This document shows positions 36,028 to 44,267 of a DNA stretch of 64,000 nt, piece by piece. Positions within the stretch are counted from its first letter, which is position 1, and the number at the start of each line of letters is the position of its first letter. This DNA is from Caulobacter sp. Lineage in GTDB: Bacteria; Pseudomonadota; Alphaproteobacteria; Caulobacterales; Caulobacteraceae. The notes under the pieces are model-generated. The model did not search any database. It saw only the letters and a list, made by a program, of their open reading frames with translations, and was not told the origin of the DNA. The stretch is from positions 1-64,000 of the forward strand of contig JAQGIP010000078.1 of NCBI GenBank assembly GCA_028291055.1, given 5' to 3'. A program made the translations under genes and the position numbers.

Positions 36028-36645
36028 ATGACACGGGTGAGGCGCAGGGCAACGCGATCGGCGATCATGGCGCTGGCCCTGACGGCCCTGGCCGCCTGCG
36101 CGACACCGCCTTCTCCTGCCCTCATGACCGCTCAGGACGCGGCCATCAACGCGCCCCGCGCCGCCGACGACGCCGAGCGCAACCTTTACGAGCAGGTGGC
36201 CGAAAGCACCGCGGACGGTTCGCGGGCCTACCGCTATCGCTGGGCCGCCAGTTCAGCCGGCGGCCCGGGCGGCTGGGCGGCCCTGATCGTGACAGCCGAT
36301 GGCCACGGCCGGCTGATGGGGTCCATTCCGCAGACAGTCGACCTCGACGCCGGCGCTCTCGTGGCCTTGGAGCGAGACGCCGCAGCGACCGAATTCCCGG
36401 ACTTTCCCCATGTCCTGGACGAGGGGATCTGCATGGACGGCCGCGTCAACAGCTTCGACATGGCGCGCGGCGGCCAACACCGCACGGCCTTCAGCAACGC
36501 CTGCGGCGCGTTCGGTGAAAATGTCGGCCGCGTCGCGCAAGACCTGCGCGCCCTGGCCCAGGCCAACGGCGGGATAACGCTCCTGCCGCGCGAGATGGGC
36601 GCCGTTCCGGTCAAGGTCATCGACGCGTCCGACCTCGAGAACTGA
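36028..36645 (+). CDS. Predicted lipoprotein of unknown function
   Basis: 205 residues with a lipoprotein signal: basic start, MALALTALAAC lipobox, acylated Cys near residue 24. The mature part has two further cysteines (GICMDG, SNACGAF) and no recognised domain. An ATG 18 bases upstream is also possible. Followed by tRNA-Leu on the same strand. Confidence 0.75.
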   Translation: MTRVRRRATRSAIMALALTALAACATPPSPALMTAQDAAINAPRAADDAERNLYEQVAESTADGSRAYRYRWAASSAGGPGGWAALIVTADGHGRLMGSIPQTVDLDAGALVALERDAAATEFPDFPHVLDEGICMDGRVNSFDMARGGQHRTAFSNACGAFGENVGRVAQDLRALAQANGGITLLPREMGAVPVKVIDASDLEN

Positions 36646-36708
36646 CGTACACATCCCCGCAAACCGGGTTGCTCTCCGCGCGCCGCCCGGTATGAGAGGG
36701 CATCGCAG

Positions 36709-36793
36709 GCCCCTGTGGTGGAATTGGTAGACGCGCCGCACTCAAAATGCGGTTCCGCAAGGAGTGTCGGTTCGAGTCCGACCGGGGGCACCA
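36709..36793 (+). tRNA. tRNA-Leu (anticodon CAA)
   Basis: Acceptor stem GCCCCTG pairs with CGGGGGC, the discriminator is A and CCA is encoded. The anticodon arm reads GCACTCAAAATGC with CAA in the loop, reading UUG. A variable arm (GGTTCCGCAAGGAGTGTC region) and T-loop GGTTCGAGTCC are present, the class II layout expected of tRNA-Leu. Confidence 0.95.
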
Positions 36794-37024
36794 GCCGTCG
36801 CGCCTACGGCACTATGGCTCGGCAAGCCAGCCAACGCGACGGCTGTCGCGCCGTAGCTCGAAGAGCGAAGGCGGACCGCGTCAAAGGGGAAGCGCAAGAG
36901 GCTGTCCAACCCCTAAGCCGCGCCGAAGTCTGGCAGAGCCTTCGTCAAGAAGCGGCTCTAACCGCCCCCTTGATCCTCTCCCGCCTTTTGCCCTACTGCC
37001 CCGCTTAAGGGAGCCCCGCCACCC

Positions 37025-37651
37025 ATGTCCGAACCGCCGATCCAGGTCGATCCCGAGGGCGCCAGCGCGACGCCGCGCAAGACGGGGCATAATGTCATCG
37101 ACATGCTGGTGGCCGGCGCGGCGATCCTGATCTCGCTGGTGTCGCTGGCGGTGGCTGTCCAGAACAGCCAGGTGCAGAACAAGATGCTGACCGCCGCCTC
37201 CTGGCCGATGGTCCGCTACTTCAATAGCAACGCCACGGTGGAGGACGGCAAGCGGGTCATCCGCCTGGGCCTGATCAACAGCGGCGTGGGCCCGGCCAAG
37301 GTCGAGAGCGTGCAGATGTTCTACAAGGGCAAGCCCGCCCCCGAGGTGCTGCCCTTCCTGGTCGCCTGTTGCGGGGCCCAGGTCCACGACGGCCACTATG
37401 GCCATGGCCTGTTGATCAGCACCGTCAGTCCGGCGGTGATGATGGCCGGCCAGCAGACCTCCTTCTTCGTGTTGCCGGAGACGCCGGAGGGGGCGGCCGT
37501 CTGGTCGCGGATGGACGTGGCGCGCGACCAGATCGAAGTGCGCGTCTGCTACTGCTCGGTGTTCGACGAGTGCTGGCAGAGCAACGGCATCTCCCTGCAT
37601 CCGCCACGCGTGAAGAGCTGCCCGACCGACGCCCGGCCGTTTCCGGATTAG
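37025..37651 (+). CDS. Single-pass membrane protein of unknown function
   Basis: 208 residues. One membrane helix near residues 25-45 (VIDMLVAGAAILISLVSLAV) follows a short cytoplasmic tail; the rest is a beta-rich soluble domain with Cys residues in ACCG, VCYC and DECW, possibly disulfide-bonded outside the membrane. The layout is seen in many alphaproteobacterial proteins of unknown function. The 231 bases between the tRNA and this gene hold nothing else I can identify. Confidence 0.75.
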   Translation: MSEPPIQVDPEGASATPRKTGHNVIDMLVAGAAILISLVSLAVAVQNSQVQNKMLTAASWPMVRYFNSNATVEDGKRVIRLGLINSGVGPAKVESVQMFYKGKPAPEVLPFLVACCGAQVHDGHYGHGLLISTVSPAVMMAGQQTSFFVLPETPEGAAVWSRMDVARDQIEVRVCYCSVFDECWQSNGISLHPPRVKSCPTDARPFPD

Positions 37652-37699
37652 GGGGCCCGGAGCGACGTCCCTTCACGCCGGTCGCGCCTGCCTCTCCAC

Positions 37700-37838
37700 T
37701 CCGCTCGTCCCCGCGCAGGCGGGGATCCAAGCTGGCTCTCCGGAAAGGCGTCGGCCCTTGGGACCCACGCACGCCATCGTAGCGCCGCGCGCGTCCTGAC
37801 AAGCCGTTTGGATCCCCGCCTGCGCGGGGACGAGCGGG
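37700..37838. repeat. Dispersed inverted-repeat element, family B, copy 2
   Basis: Ends at 37700-37732 and 37807-37838 are inverted, starting TCCGCTCGTCCCCG. Interior about 74 bases, non-coding. Lies between the convergent membrane-protein and MarR genes. Confidence 0.8.
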
Positions 37839-37869
37839 GGTTTGGGTCAAGCGAGACCAACAAAATGCC

Positions 37870-38358
37870 CTAGGCCCCGCCCTCGCCCGACAGCCGCGCG
37901 GCGGCGGCCTCGAGCCGCAGCAGCAGCCGCTTCATCAGCGCCACGTCGGCGGGCGCCAGGCCGCTGAGCAGGGCCGCCTCGTAAGCCAATGCCAAGGGCG
38001 CGATCTCCGTATGCAGCCGCTGGCCTTCCAGGGTCAGCGCCAGGTGGTGGCTGCGCCCGTCGTCCGCATGGGCCGTTCGGCCCACCAGATGGCGCATCGC
38101 CAACCCGCGGGCGGCGCGGCTGACCGTCACCTTGTCCATGGCGGTCCGGGTGACGATGGCCTGTTGGGTCAGGGGCTGTTCAGCCAGCACGGCCATCAGC
38201 CGCCATTGCGGAATCGACAGGCCGAAACGGTCCTCATAGGCCCGCGCGATCAGCTTGCTGACCGCGTTGGAGGCCACCGACAGGCGGTAGGGCAGATAGT
38301 CGTCCAGGACCAGGCTCTCGCCCTTGGTCTGGTTTATGCGCGCCACGTTCGCGGTCAT
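37870..38358 (-). CDS. MarR-family regulator downstream of the FAH-type hydrolase
   Basis: 162 residues with a MarR winged helix: LTQQAIVTRTAMDKVTVSRA and the wing ADDGRSHHLALTLEGQRL. ATG 38358 has AGGAG ten bases upstream; an ATG at 38379 overlaps the preceding stop as ATGA but has its GGGAGG too close. Cotranscribed with the fumarylacetoacetase-type gene, so it is a candidate regulator of the tyrosine/homogentisate genes in this part of the window. Confidence 0.9.
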   Translation of the reverse strand: MTANVARINQTKGESLVLDDYLPYRLSVASNAVSKLIARAYEDRFGLSIPQWRLMAVLAEQPLTQQAIVTRTAMDKVTVSRAARGLAMRHLVGRTAHADDGRSHHLALTLEGQRLHTEIAPLALAYEAALLSGLAPADVALMKRLLLRLEAAAARLSGEGGA

Positions 38359-38375
38359 CGAGGACCGGCTCCTTT

Positions 38376-39386
38376 TCATCCTCCCGGCGCCACCAGTTGT
38401 TCGATGGCCCCGAAGATGGAGTGGCGTTTGGCGTCGCGCATCTCAATGCGCACGCTGTCGCCGTGGCGCAGGAAGGGGGTTTTCGCCTGTCCGGCGAGCA
38501 GCGTCTCCACCGTGCGCACTTCGGCGATGCAACTATAGCCTACACCGCCCTCCGCCACCGGTTTGCCTGGACCGCCATCGGGCCCCCGATTCGACACCGT
38601 GCCCGAGCCGACGATGGAGCCCGGGCCCAGCGCCCGGGTCTTGGCCGCGTGCGCGATCAACGTGCCGAAGTCGAAGGTCATGTCGACGCCGGCGTCGGCT
38701 TGGCCGAACGGCTTGCCGTTGAGTTCGACCTCGACGGGCCCATGCAGCCTGCCGTCCTTCCAGGCCGCGCCCAGCGCATCGGGCGTCACCGCCACCGGCG
38801 AAAAGGCGCTGGCCGGCTTGGACTGGAAGAAGCCGAAGTTCTTGGCCAGCTCGGCCGGGATCAGGTTTCGCAGGGAAACGTCGTTGACCAGCATCACCAG
38901 CCGGATGGCGCCCAGCGCCGCCTCCCGCGTCGCGCCCAACGCCACGTCGCCGGTGACCACCGCCACCTCGGCCTCCATGTCGCAGCCCCAGGCCTCGTCC
39001 TTCAGCGGGATGTCGTCGCGCGGGCCCAGAAACCCGTCCGAGCCGCCCTGGTACATCAGCGGGTCGGTCCAGAAGCTGTCGGGCATCTCCGCGCCGCGCG
39101 CTTTGCGCACCAGCGCCACGTGGTTCACATAGGCCGAGCCGTCCGCCCACTGATAGGCGCGCGGCAGCGGGCTCGCCGCCTCGTGTTCGTGGAAGCGTTC
39201 CTGGGGCACGGAGCCATGCTCCAGGCTCTCGGCCAGGCCGCGCAGCAGCGGCTCGGTCAAGTCCCAGTCGTCGAGGGCGGCCTGCAGGGTGGACGCGATA
39301 TGGCTCGCGTCGGTGAACCAGTGGAGGTCGTTGGAGACCACCACCAGACGGCCGTCACGGCCGGACTTCAAGGAAGCCAGTTTCAT
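38376..39386 (-). CDS. Fumarylacetoacetate hydrolase-family protein
   Basis: 336 residues. FAH-fold signature: the metal-binding acidic residues in EAEVAVVTGDV and LVMLVNDVSLRN, then FFQSKPASAFSP and the C-terminal GSGTVSNRGPDG. It is a good candidate for the last step of homogentisate breakdown (fumarylacetoacetate to fumarate and acetoacetate), since homogentisate dioxygenase and HPPD lie a few kilobases upstream on the same strand. Family members also include other 2-oxo acid hydrolases. A maleylacetoacetate isomerase is not adjacent. Confidence 0.88.
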   Translation of the reverse strand: MKLASLKSGRDGRLVVVSNDLHWFTDASHIASTLQAALDDWDLTEPLLRGLAESLEHGSVPQERFHEHEAASPLPRAYQWADGSAYVNHVALVRKARGAEMPDSFWTDPLMYQGGSDGFLGPRDDIPLKDEAWGCDMEAEVAVVTGDVALGATREAALGAIRLVMLVNDVSLRNLIPAELAKNFGFFQSKPASAFSPVAVTPDALGAAWKDGRLHGPVEVELNGKPFGQADAGVDMTFDFGTLIAHAAKTRALGPGSIVGSGTVSNRGPDGGPGKPVAEGGVGYSCIAEVRTVETLLAGQAKTPFLRHGDSVRIEMRDAKRHSIFGAIEQLVAPGG

Positions 39387-39423
39387 CTGCAACGATTAGC
39401 GCGGGGGATTGGGCGGGGCAACC

Positions 39424-39587
39424 TAGTCCTCCCACGCGAGCGCAGCGACGACGGGGGGAGGTGTCCCAAAGGGACGGAGGGGGCGCACTTCACGCGATCC
39501 GCCGCCCTCTCCAGGAACGCCGCAAGGACGTCCCCTCCGACGCTTCGCGCCACCTCCCCTCGTTCGCTTTGCGATCAGCGGAGGACT
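39424..39587. repeat. Inverted-repeat element (family F), single copy in window
   Basis: Left end 39424-39463 (AGTCCTCCCACGCGAGCGCA) and right end 39550-39587 are imperfect inverted copies around a GGGGGAGGTG core. It fills the gap between the FAH-type gene and the next membrane protein and looks like a dispersed intergenic element. Confidence 0.6.
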
Positions 39588-39589
39588 GC

Positions 39590-40339
39590 CTAGTCGTCGC
39601 GCAGCGGCTCCTTGGCCAGTTCCGGCGTATCCAGCATCTGCTTCTGCAGCCGTTCCAGGTCGCGCAGCGTCTCGGTGCGGCTCCAATGGTCGGAGAAGTC
39701 GGCCACGGCCTGGCGCACGGTGCGGATGGCGTCCTTGTAGCTCGGGTCCTTGGGCTCTTCCGGCGGCTTGTGGTGGTCGTCCTTGCGAAGCTTCTTCCTG
39801 TTCCGGTCGGCGGCGAAGATGATCGGGCCCTTGGTGCGGATGTGTATGGACGGCGCGCTCATCGTCTCCAGCACGGCCAGGTCGGCGTCTTCGTCCTCGT
39901 CATGCTCGCCGTCGTGGCTGGCGTGGGCGCCGTGATGATCCTTGGCGTGGTCGGCTGCGGCCTTCTCGGCGGCGCGCCTGGCCTCCTCCGGATCGGCCTC
40001 GGCCTTCAGGGCGTCCATCATCGCCTTCAGGTATTTGCCGCTGGGCGCGCCCAGGGCGATGGCGGCGCCCAGCCGGGTGTGGATCTCCTCCACCAGCCGC
40101 GCGGTGGCCGCGACCAGCAGGTTGGACGGCGCGGCGGCGGCCATGGCGGCGCGCCGCGCGATGGCTTTGTGGATGGTCTTGGGCACGTCGCCCGCGTCGC
40201 CCAGACGGCGGCGCTGGCCCAGCTGGCGGCCCGCCGCGAAGGACACGATCATCAGCACGATCATCGCCAGGATCAGCGCCACCAGCAGGGTGGGGTCGAT
40301 CAGGGGCGGCGGATCGTTCGGAAAGTCTGCCGGATACAT
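39590..40339 (-). CDS. Membrane-anchored protein of unknown function
   Basis: 249 residues. One N-terminal membrane helix (residues about 14-36, PTLLVALILAMIVLMIVSFA) and a long, charged soluble part with a His/Asp/Glu-rich stretch (DHAKDHHGAHASHDGEHDED) that could bind metal. The last 60 residues look helical and basic. Not recognised. Confidence 0.75.
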   Translation of the reverse strand: MYPADFPNDPPPLIDPTLLVALILAMIVLMIVSFAAGRQLGQRRRLGDAGDVPKTIHKAIARRAAMAAAAPSNLLVAATARLVEEIHTRLGAAIALGAPSGKYLKAMMDALKAEADPEEARRAAEKAAADHAKDHHGAHASHDGEHDEDEDADLAVLETMSAPSIHIRTKGPIIFAADRNRKKLRKDDHHKPPEEPKDPSYKDAIRTVRQAVADFSDHWSRTETLRDLERLQKQMLDTPELAKEPLRDD

Positions 40340-40457
40340 AAGCCCTCTCCCCTACCCACGAACGCGCCGGGGCAACCCCGCCCATCATGCTACGCAATAT
40401 GGTTAACGCAACCGGGGAGTCGTGTCGGGGCAATGCTCGCCCACAGGGAATCGCCGC

Positions 40458-40730
40458 TTATACGCCCCGTTTCAGGGTGCGGCTGGCCCGCGCGCCCTGA
40501 TCGTAGCGCGAGGGGCCCGCGAACACGACCACCTCCACCAGGATGTCGCCGCCCTCCAGGTCCTTCCACAGGTAGTTGCGCTCCACCTGCACCTCGCGCC
40601 CGCCCGGCGTCAGCCCGTCGAAGGTGTCGCCCCAAGGCGTGACCCGCGACAGGTCGCGCCAGCTCAGCGTCAGCGCACGCAGGATTTCATCGTCGGCCAT
40701 GGCCTGGAGGTCGGGGTCAGTCGTGGACAT
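40458..40730 (-). CDS. Small conserved-looking hypothetical protein
   Basis: 90 residues, soluble: ADDEILRALTLSWRDLSRVT, PWGDTFDGLTPGGREVQVER, then a strand-rich end (VVVFAGPSRYDQGARASRTL). I do not recognise the family. The start ATG has AAAGGAC upstream. Divergent from the TetR gene. Confidence 0.6.
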   Translation of the reverse strand: MSTTDPDLQAMADDEILRALTLSWRDLSRVTPWGDTFDGLTPGGREVQVERNYLWKDLEGGDILVEVVVFAGPSRYDQGARASRTLKRGV

Positions 40731-40823
40731 GGGTCCTTTTCGGACGGCGGCGCGCGGCGGTCCAGTGGCGAAATTCCCCTCCATCATTCTTGACTACTTG
40801 GTCCGTAACGCCCAGATAAGGTC

Positions 40824-41408
40824 ATGGCCAGGCCAAGGGAATTCGATCGCGACGTCGCGCTGGACCGGGCGATGAACGTCTTCTGGGACAGGGGCTTTGC
40901 GGCCACGTCCCTCGACGACCTGCTGGGCGCCATGAAGATCGGCCGCCAGAGCCTCTACGACGCCTTCGGCGACAAGCGTCGCCTCTATCTGGAGGCGCTG
41001 GCCCACTATCAGCGCGGCAGCATCGCCGGCCACCTCGAGCGGCTGAAGTCCGCCGCCTCTCCCCTCGCCGGCATCGAAGCCATGCTGCTGGGCCTGATCC
41101 CCGATGAGGCCGGCCTCCAGGCCAAGGGCTGCATGGGCGTCAACGCGATCTGCGAGTTCGGCGCCGACGATCCGGACCTCGCCACCCTGCGCGCCGGCTC
41201 CGAGAGCGTCCTGCACCGCGCCCTCATCGCCCAGCTTCAGGCCGCCCGGTCGGCCGGCGAAACCCTCGTCTCGTTGGATGTCGAGGCCGCCGCCACCCTG
41301 ATCGAGACCCTGATGTCCGGCATCCGGGTCGGGGCCCGCGCCGGCGCCTCGCCCGAGGCGCTCCGTGAAACCGCCGCCTTCGCCGTCGCGAGACTAAGGG
41401 CGGCCTGA
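40824..41408 (+). CDS. TetR/AcrR-family regulator
   Basis: 194 residues. N-terminal HTH: DVALDRAMNVFWDRGFAATS, then LDDLLGAMKIGRQSLYDAFG and DKRRLYLEAL. The C-terminal ligand domain has LGLIPDEAGLQAKGCMG. It is followed at 79 bases by an SDR gene on the same strand, a common regulator-target arrangement. Confidence 0.92.
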   Translation: MARPREFDRDVALDRAMNVFWDRGFAATSLDDLLGAMKIGRQSLYDAFGDKRRLYLEALAHYQRGSIAGHLERLKSAASPLAGIEAMLLGLIPDEAGLQAKGCMGVNAICEFGADDPDLATLRAGSESVLHRALIAQLQAARSAGETLVSLDVEAAATLIETLMSGIRVGARAGASPEALRETAAFAVARLRAA

Positions 41409-41487
41409 CCCCATACACCGCCGCCTGCCAAACCGCGCCACTCGCGTGATTCATTTTGGACCATTCAGTCAACTACGGAGCCACACC

Positions 41488-42234
41488 ATGCCGGACACCA
41501 CCAACACCGCCCGCCGCACCGCCCTCGTCATCGGTGGCTCCAGGGGCATCGGCGCCGGCATCGTGCGCCGCCTCGCCGCCGAAGGCCTGGACGTCGCCTT
41601 CACCTACGCCGCCTCACCCGGCCCGGCCGCCGATCTCGCCGCCCAGGTCGAAGCCGGCGGAAGCCACGCCCTGGCCCTCCGGGCCGACAGCGCCGACGCC
41701 GTCGCGCTCCAGGCGGCGGTGGTCAAGGCGGTGGAACGGTTTGGACGGCTGGACGTGCTGGTCGTCAACGCGGGCGTCCTTCAGATCGACCTGATCGACG
41801 ACTTCGCCCTGGCCGACTTCGACCGCATGCTGGCCATCAATGTGCGCGGCGTCTTCGTGGCCATCCAGGCCGCCTCGCCCCACCTGTCCGAGGGCGGGCG
41901 CGTCATCACCATCGGCAGCAACACGGCCGCGCGCACGGGCATCGCGGGGGGCAGCGTCTATGCCATGACCAAGGCCGCCGTGGCCGCCCTGGTCCGGGGG
42001 CTGGCCCTCGACTTCGCGCCGCGCAAGATCACCGTCAACAACGTCCAGCCCGGCCCCACCGCCACCGACATGACCTCCGACCCGGCCATGATCGACCACA
42101 TCAAGGCCCTGGTCCCCCTGGGCCGCCTGGCCGATCCGGGCGAGATCGCCGGCCTCGTCGCCTACCTGATCAAGCCCGAATCCGCCTTCATGACCGGCGC
42201 CAGCCTGACCATCGACGGCGGCTTCATCTGCTAG
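41488..42234 (+). CDS. Short-chain dehydrogenase/reductase
   Basis: 248 residues of the classical SDR type: TALVIGGSRGIGAGIVRRLA, NAGVL, catalytic Ser in ITIGSNTA, YAMTK, and the C-terminal GASLTIDGGF. An NADP-dependent reductase is likely from the G-S-R-G-I-G. ATG with GGAG eight bases upstream. Downstream of a TetR regulator that probably controls it. Its stop overlaps the stop of the convergent cupin gene by four bases. Confidence 0.93.
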   Translation: MPDTTNTARRTALVIGGSRGIGAGIVRRLAAEGLDVAFTYAASPGPAADLAAQVEAGGSHALALRADSADAVALQAAVVKAVERFGRLDVLVVNAGVLQIDLIDDFALADFDRMLAINVRGVFVAIQAASPHLSEGGRVITIGSNTAARTGIAGGSVYAMTKAAVAALVRGLALDFAPRKITVNNVQPGPTATDMTSDPAMIDHIKALVPLGRLADPGEIAGLVAYLIKPESAFMTGASLTIDGGFIC

Positions 42235-42614
42235 ACCTTCACGCCCATCGGCGCGGTGAATTCGGAGGCCGCCGCGTCGCCGGTGTTCACCACATCCGCC
42301 GGTTCGAAGATGATCACCTCGGCCTCGGCATCCGCCGCCGTGCGGTGCTCGACCCCGCGCGGCACGACGACGAACTGGCCCGGGTCCAGCTCAACCACCC
42401 GATCGCGGAACTCCACCCGAAACCGCCCCTTCCAGACCAGGAACATCTCCTCGGCGTCCGCGTGGCTGTGCCAGGGAAACACCCCCTGAACCTTCACCAG
42501 CCGCACCGTCTGGCCGTTCAACTCGGCGGCGATCTTGGGGCGCCAATGATCGGAAAAGCTCGCGAACTTCTCGGCGAGGTCTATGGATTCCGGAACGGGT
42601 GCAGGGATCGCCAT
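42231..42614 (-). CDS. Single-domain cupin protein
   Basis: 127 residues with the cupin metal site: PWHSHADAEEMFLVWKGRFR (H-x-H-x-x-x-E pattern) and the second motif PGQFVVVPRGVEHR. Function not predictable. The ATG at 42614 follows the family A repeat; a longer frame would begin inside the repeat (MGPGFRRDER) and is not a real start. Confidence 0.88.
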   Translation of the reverse strand: MAIPAPVPESIDLAEKFASFSDHWRPKIAAELNGQTVRLVKVQGVFPWHSHADAEEMFLVWKGRFRVEFRDRVVELDPGQFVVVPRGVEHRTAADAEAEVIIFEPADVVNTGDAAASEFTAPMGVKV

Positions 42615-42627
42615 GCCCCATAATATA

Positions 42628-43115
42628 CTCCGCTCATCCCGGCGAAAGCCGGGACCCATAGGGCATCAAAGGCTTCACTCCGTCGCGACGGCTCGCGGAG
42701 CCTTCTCCATGCGTCGCAGAAATCCTTCGGCATTGTCGCCGATCTCCAGCGTCGCGATCAGATCTTCCCAATGCGGGTTCTGCCGCTCAATCAGCTCGAT
42801 CTTCCATCGCCGGTTCCAATCCTTGATCCGGCGCTCACGGCGGAACGCGCTCTCGCGTGTGTCGTGAGGCTCGAACCACACCAAGCGGATGACGCCGTAG
42901 CGTGCGGTGAAGCCCCGCATGATCTTGTCACGATGTTCGACCACGCGGCGGCAGAGATCATCCGTCGAACCTGTGTAAAGCGTCCCCGCCGGCGCGCTGG
43001 CCATCATATAGACGTAGAAGGTCATGGCGCATGAGAACATACCATGAACTATCGCTCAAGCTTCGAAGCGGTTCACCCGCCCTATGGGTCCCGGCTTTCG
43101 CCGGGATGAGCGGAG
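42628..43115. mobile_element. Family A element carrying a GIY-YIG gene between perfect 37-bp inverted ends
   Basis: The ends at 42628-42664 and 43079-43115 are perfectly complementary over 37 bases (left end begins CTCCGCTCATCCCGGCGAAA). Between them is only the GIY-YIG gene. The same ends occur with short non-coding interiors at 25412-25551 and 49781-49926. This looks like a mobile or formerly mobile unit with the nuclease as its cargo or its mover. Direct target duplications could not be seen with confidence. Confidence 0.7.
42675..43025 (-). CDS. GIY-YIG nuclease-domain protein inside an inverted-repeat element
   Basis: 116 residues, the small stand-alone GIY-YIG type: YVYMMASAPAGTLYTGSTDD gives the Y-V-Y and Y-T-G motifs, followed by the conserved Arg/His (LCRRVVEHR), YGVIRLVWFEPHDTRESAFR with the family Glu in the RRERRIKDWNRRWKIELIE region. 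Members of this group (related to UvrC N-terminal domains) often occur in many copies in alphaproteobacterial genomes. The gene sits exactly between perfect inverted repeats. Confidence 0.9.
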   Translation of the reverse strand: MTFYVYMMASAPAGTLYTGSTDDLCRRVVEHRDKIMRGFTARYGVIRLVWFEPHDTRESAFRRERRIKDWNRRWKIELIERQNPHWEDLIATLEIGDNAEGFLRRMEKAPRAVATE

Positions 43116-43128
43116 GGTTTGGTGGACG

Positions 43129-44265
43129 TCAGTCCCGCGTCTTCCAGCTGTCCACATACGCCGTGTTCTCGACCGCGGAAGCCCCCTCTCCCACCTCCAG
43201 CGGGTCGCGCGTGTCGATCATCACCGCGTATTCGTCGGTCGCCGCCTTGGGCTGCACGAACATGTTCTTCAGCGCCTTGGGATGCGGCCCATGGGTGAAG
43301 CCCGACGGGTGGAAGGTGAGCATCCCCGCATCGATGTTGTCGCGGCTGAAGAAGTCGCCCGCGTGGTAGAACAGCACCTCGTCGAAATCGTCGTTGTTGT
43401 GGAAGAACGGCACCTTGATCGCCCCCGGATCGGTCTCGAAGGGCCTGGGCGTGAAGGTGCAGACCACGAACCGCTCGGCCAGGAAGGTGGTGTGGACCGA
43501 CGGCGGCAGGTGGTAGCGGTGGCTGACCACCGGCCGGATCGCCGACACGTTCAGCCGCACCGGCGCCAGCTCCCCATGCCAGCCCACCGCGTCCAGCGGG
43601 TTGTAGGGATAGGTCGCCACCGACACCGCCCCACGCTTCTTGATCTCCACCGGGAATAGCCCCTCTTCCGCCTGGTGCGCGCGGAACACATCGTCCATCA
43701 CCGGCGTGTCCAGCATGGCCGGATCGAACACTGCATGGGGGCCCAGCAGCCCCTTGTCGGGCAGGGTGAAGTGGCTGTTGGTCGCCTGGATCATGAACAC
43801 CGACGTCGGCTCACGCGGTGAGAGCCGCCACATCGTCCCACGCGGCAGATAGAGATAGTCGCCGGCCCCATAGGCAATCCGTCCGAAGTCGCAGAACAGA
43901 TCGCCCGACCCCGCGTGGACGAACAGCAGCTGGTCGCCGTCGGCGTTGCGCGCCAAGGCCGGCATCGCCGCCGCCAGCTTCCAGAACCGCATCTCGGTGG
44001 CCGCATTGTGCAGCACCACCGGCGCCGCCCAGGGCGATCCCGCCGCCTCGTTCAGCCCATTGAGGTCGAAGGCGCGCGGCCGCAGCGGCCCCTCGAAGCT
44101 GACCCAGCTGGTCGGCGGGCGGCGGTGATAGAGGAAGGCGGCGGGGCCGAAGAAGCCCTCCTTCGACATCTCCCGCTCATAGGTCCCTTCCGGCAGGTCG
44201 GCATGCGCCTGGCGGCTATGGTCGCCTTGCGCGCCGCGAACCGGAATCCAGTTGCCCTTGGCCAT
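43129..44265 (-). CDS. hmgA: Homogentisate 1,2-dioxygenase
   Basis: 378 residues. It opens the aromatic ring of homogentisate to maleylacetoacetate using Fe(II) and oxygen. Family marks: YHRRPPTSWVSFEGPLRPRA early, HNAATEMRFWK, the iron-ligand region SVHTTFLAERFVVCTF (His and Glu) and HPSGFTHGPHP (His) near the end. This is the shorter bacterial form. It lies between the isoaspartyl peptidase gene (two-base gap) and the GIY-YIG element, in a same-strand group with HPPD. ATG at 44265; a much longer open frame upstream runs through the peptidase gene in another frame and is rejected. Confidence 0.88.
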   Translation of the reverse strand: MAKGNWIPVRGAQGDHSRQAHADLPEGTYEREMSKEGFFGPAAFLYHRRPPTSWVSFEGPLRPRAFDLNGLNEAAGSPWAAPVVLHNAATEMRFWKLAAAMPALARNADGDQLLFVHAGSGDLFCDFGRIAYGAGDYLYLPRGTMWRLSPREPTSVFMIQATNSHFTLPDKGLLGPHAVFDPAMLDTPVMDDVFRAHQAEEGLFPVEIKKRGAVSVATYPYNPLDAVGWHGELAPVRLNVSAIRPVVSHRYHLPPSVHTTFLAERFVVCTFTPRPFETDPGAIKVPFFHNNDDFDEVLFYHAGDFFSRDNIDAGMLTFHPSGFTHGPHPKALKNMFVQPKAATDEYAVMIDTRDPLEVGEGASAVENTAYVDSWKTRD

Positions 44266-44267
44266 CG

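Noticed and set aside
42615..42659. Cupin start inside the repeat (MGPGFRRDER)
   Set aside because: The first 15 codons are the family A end; the conserved cupin begins at the ATG at 42614.
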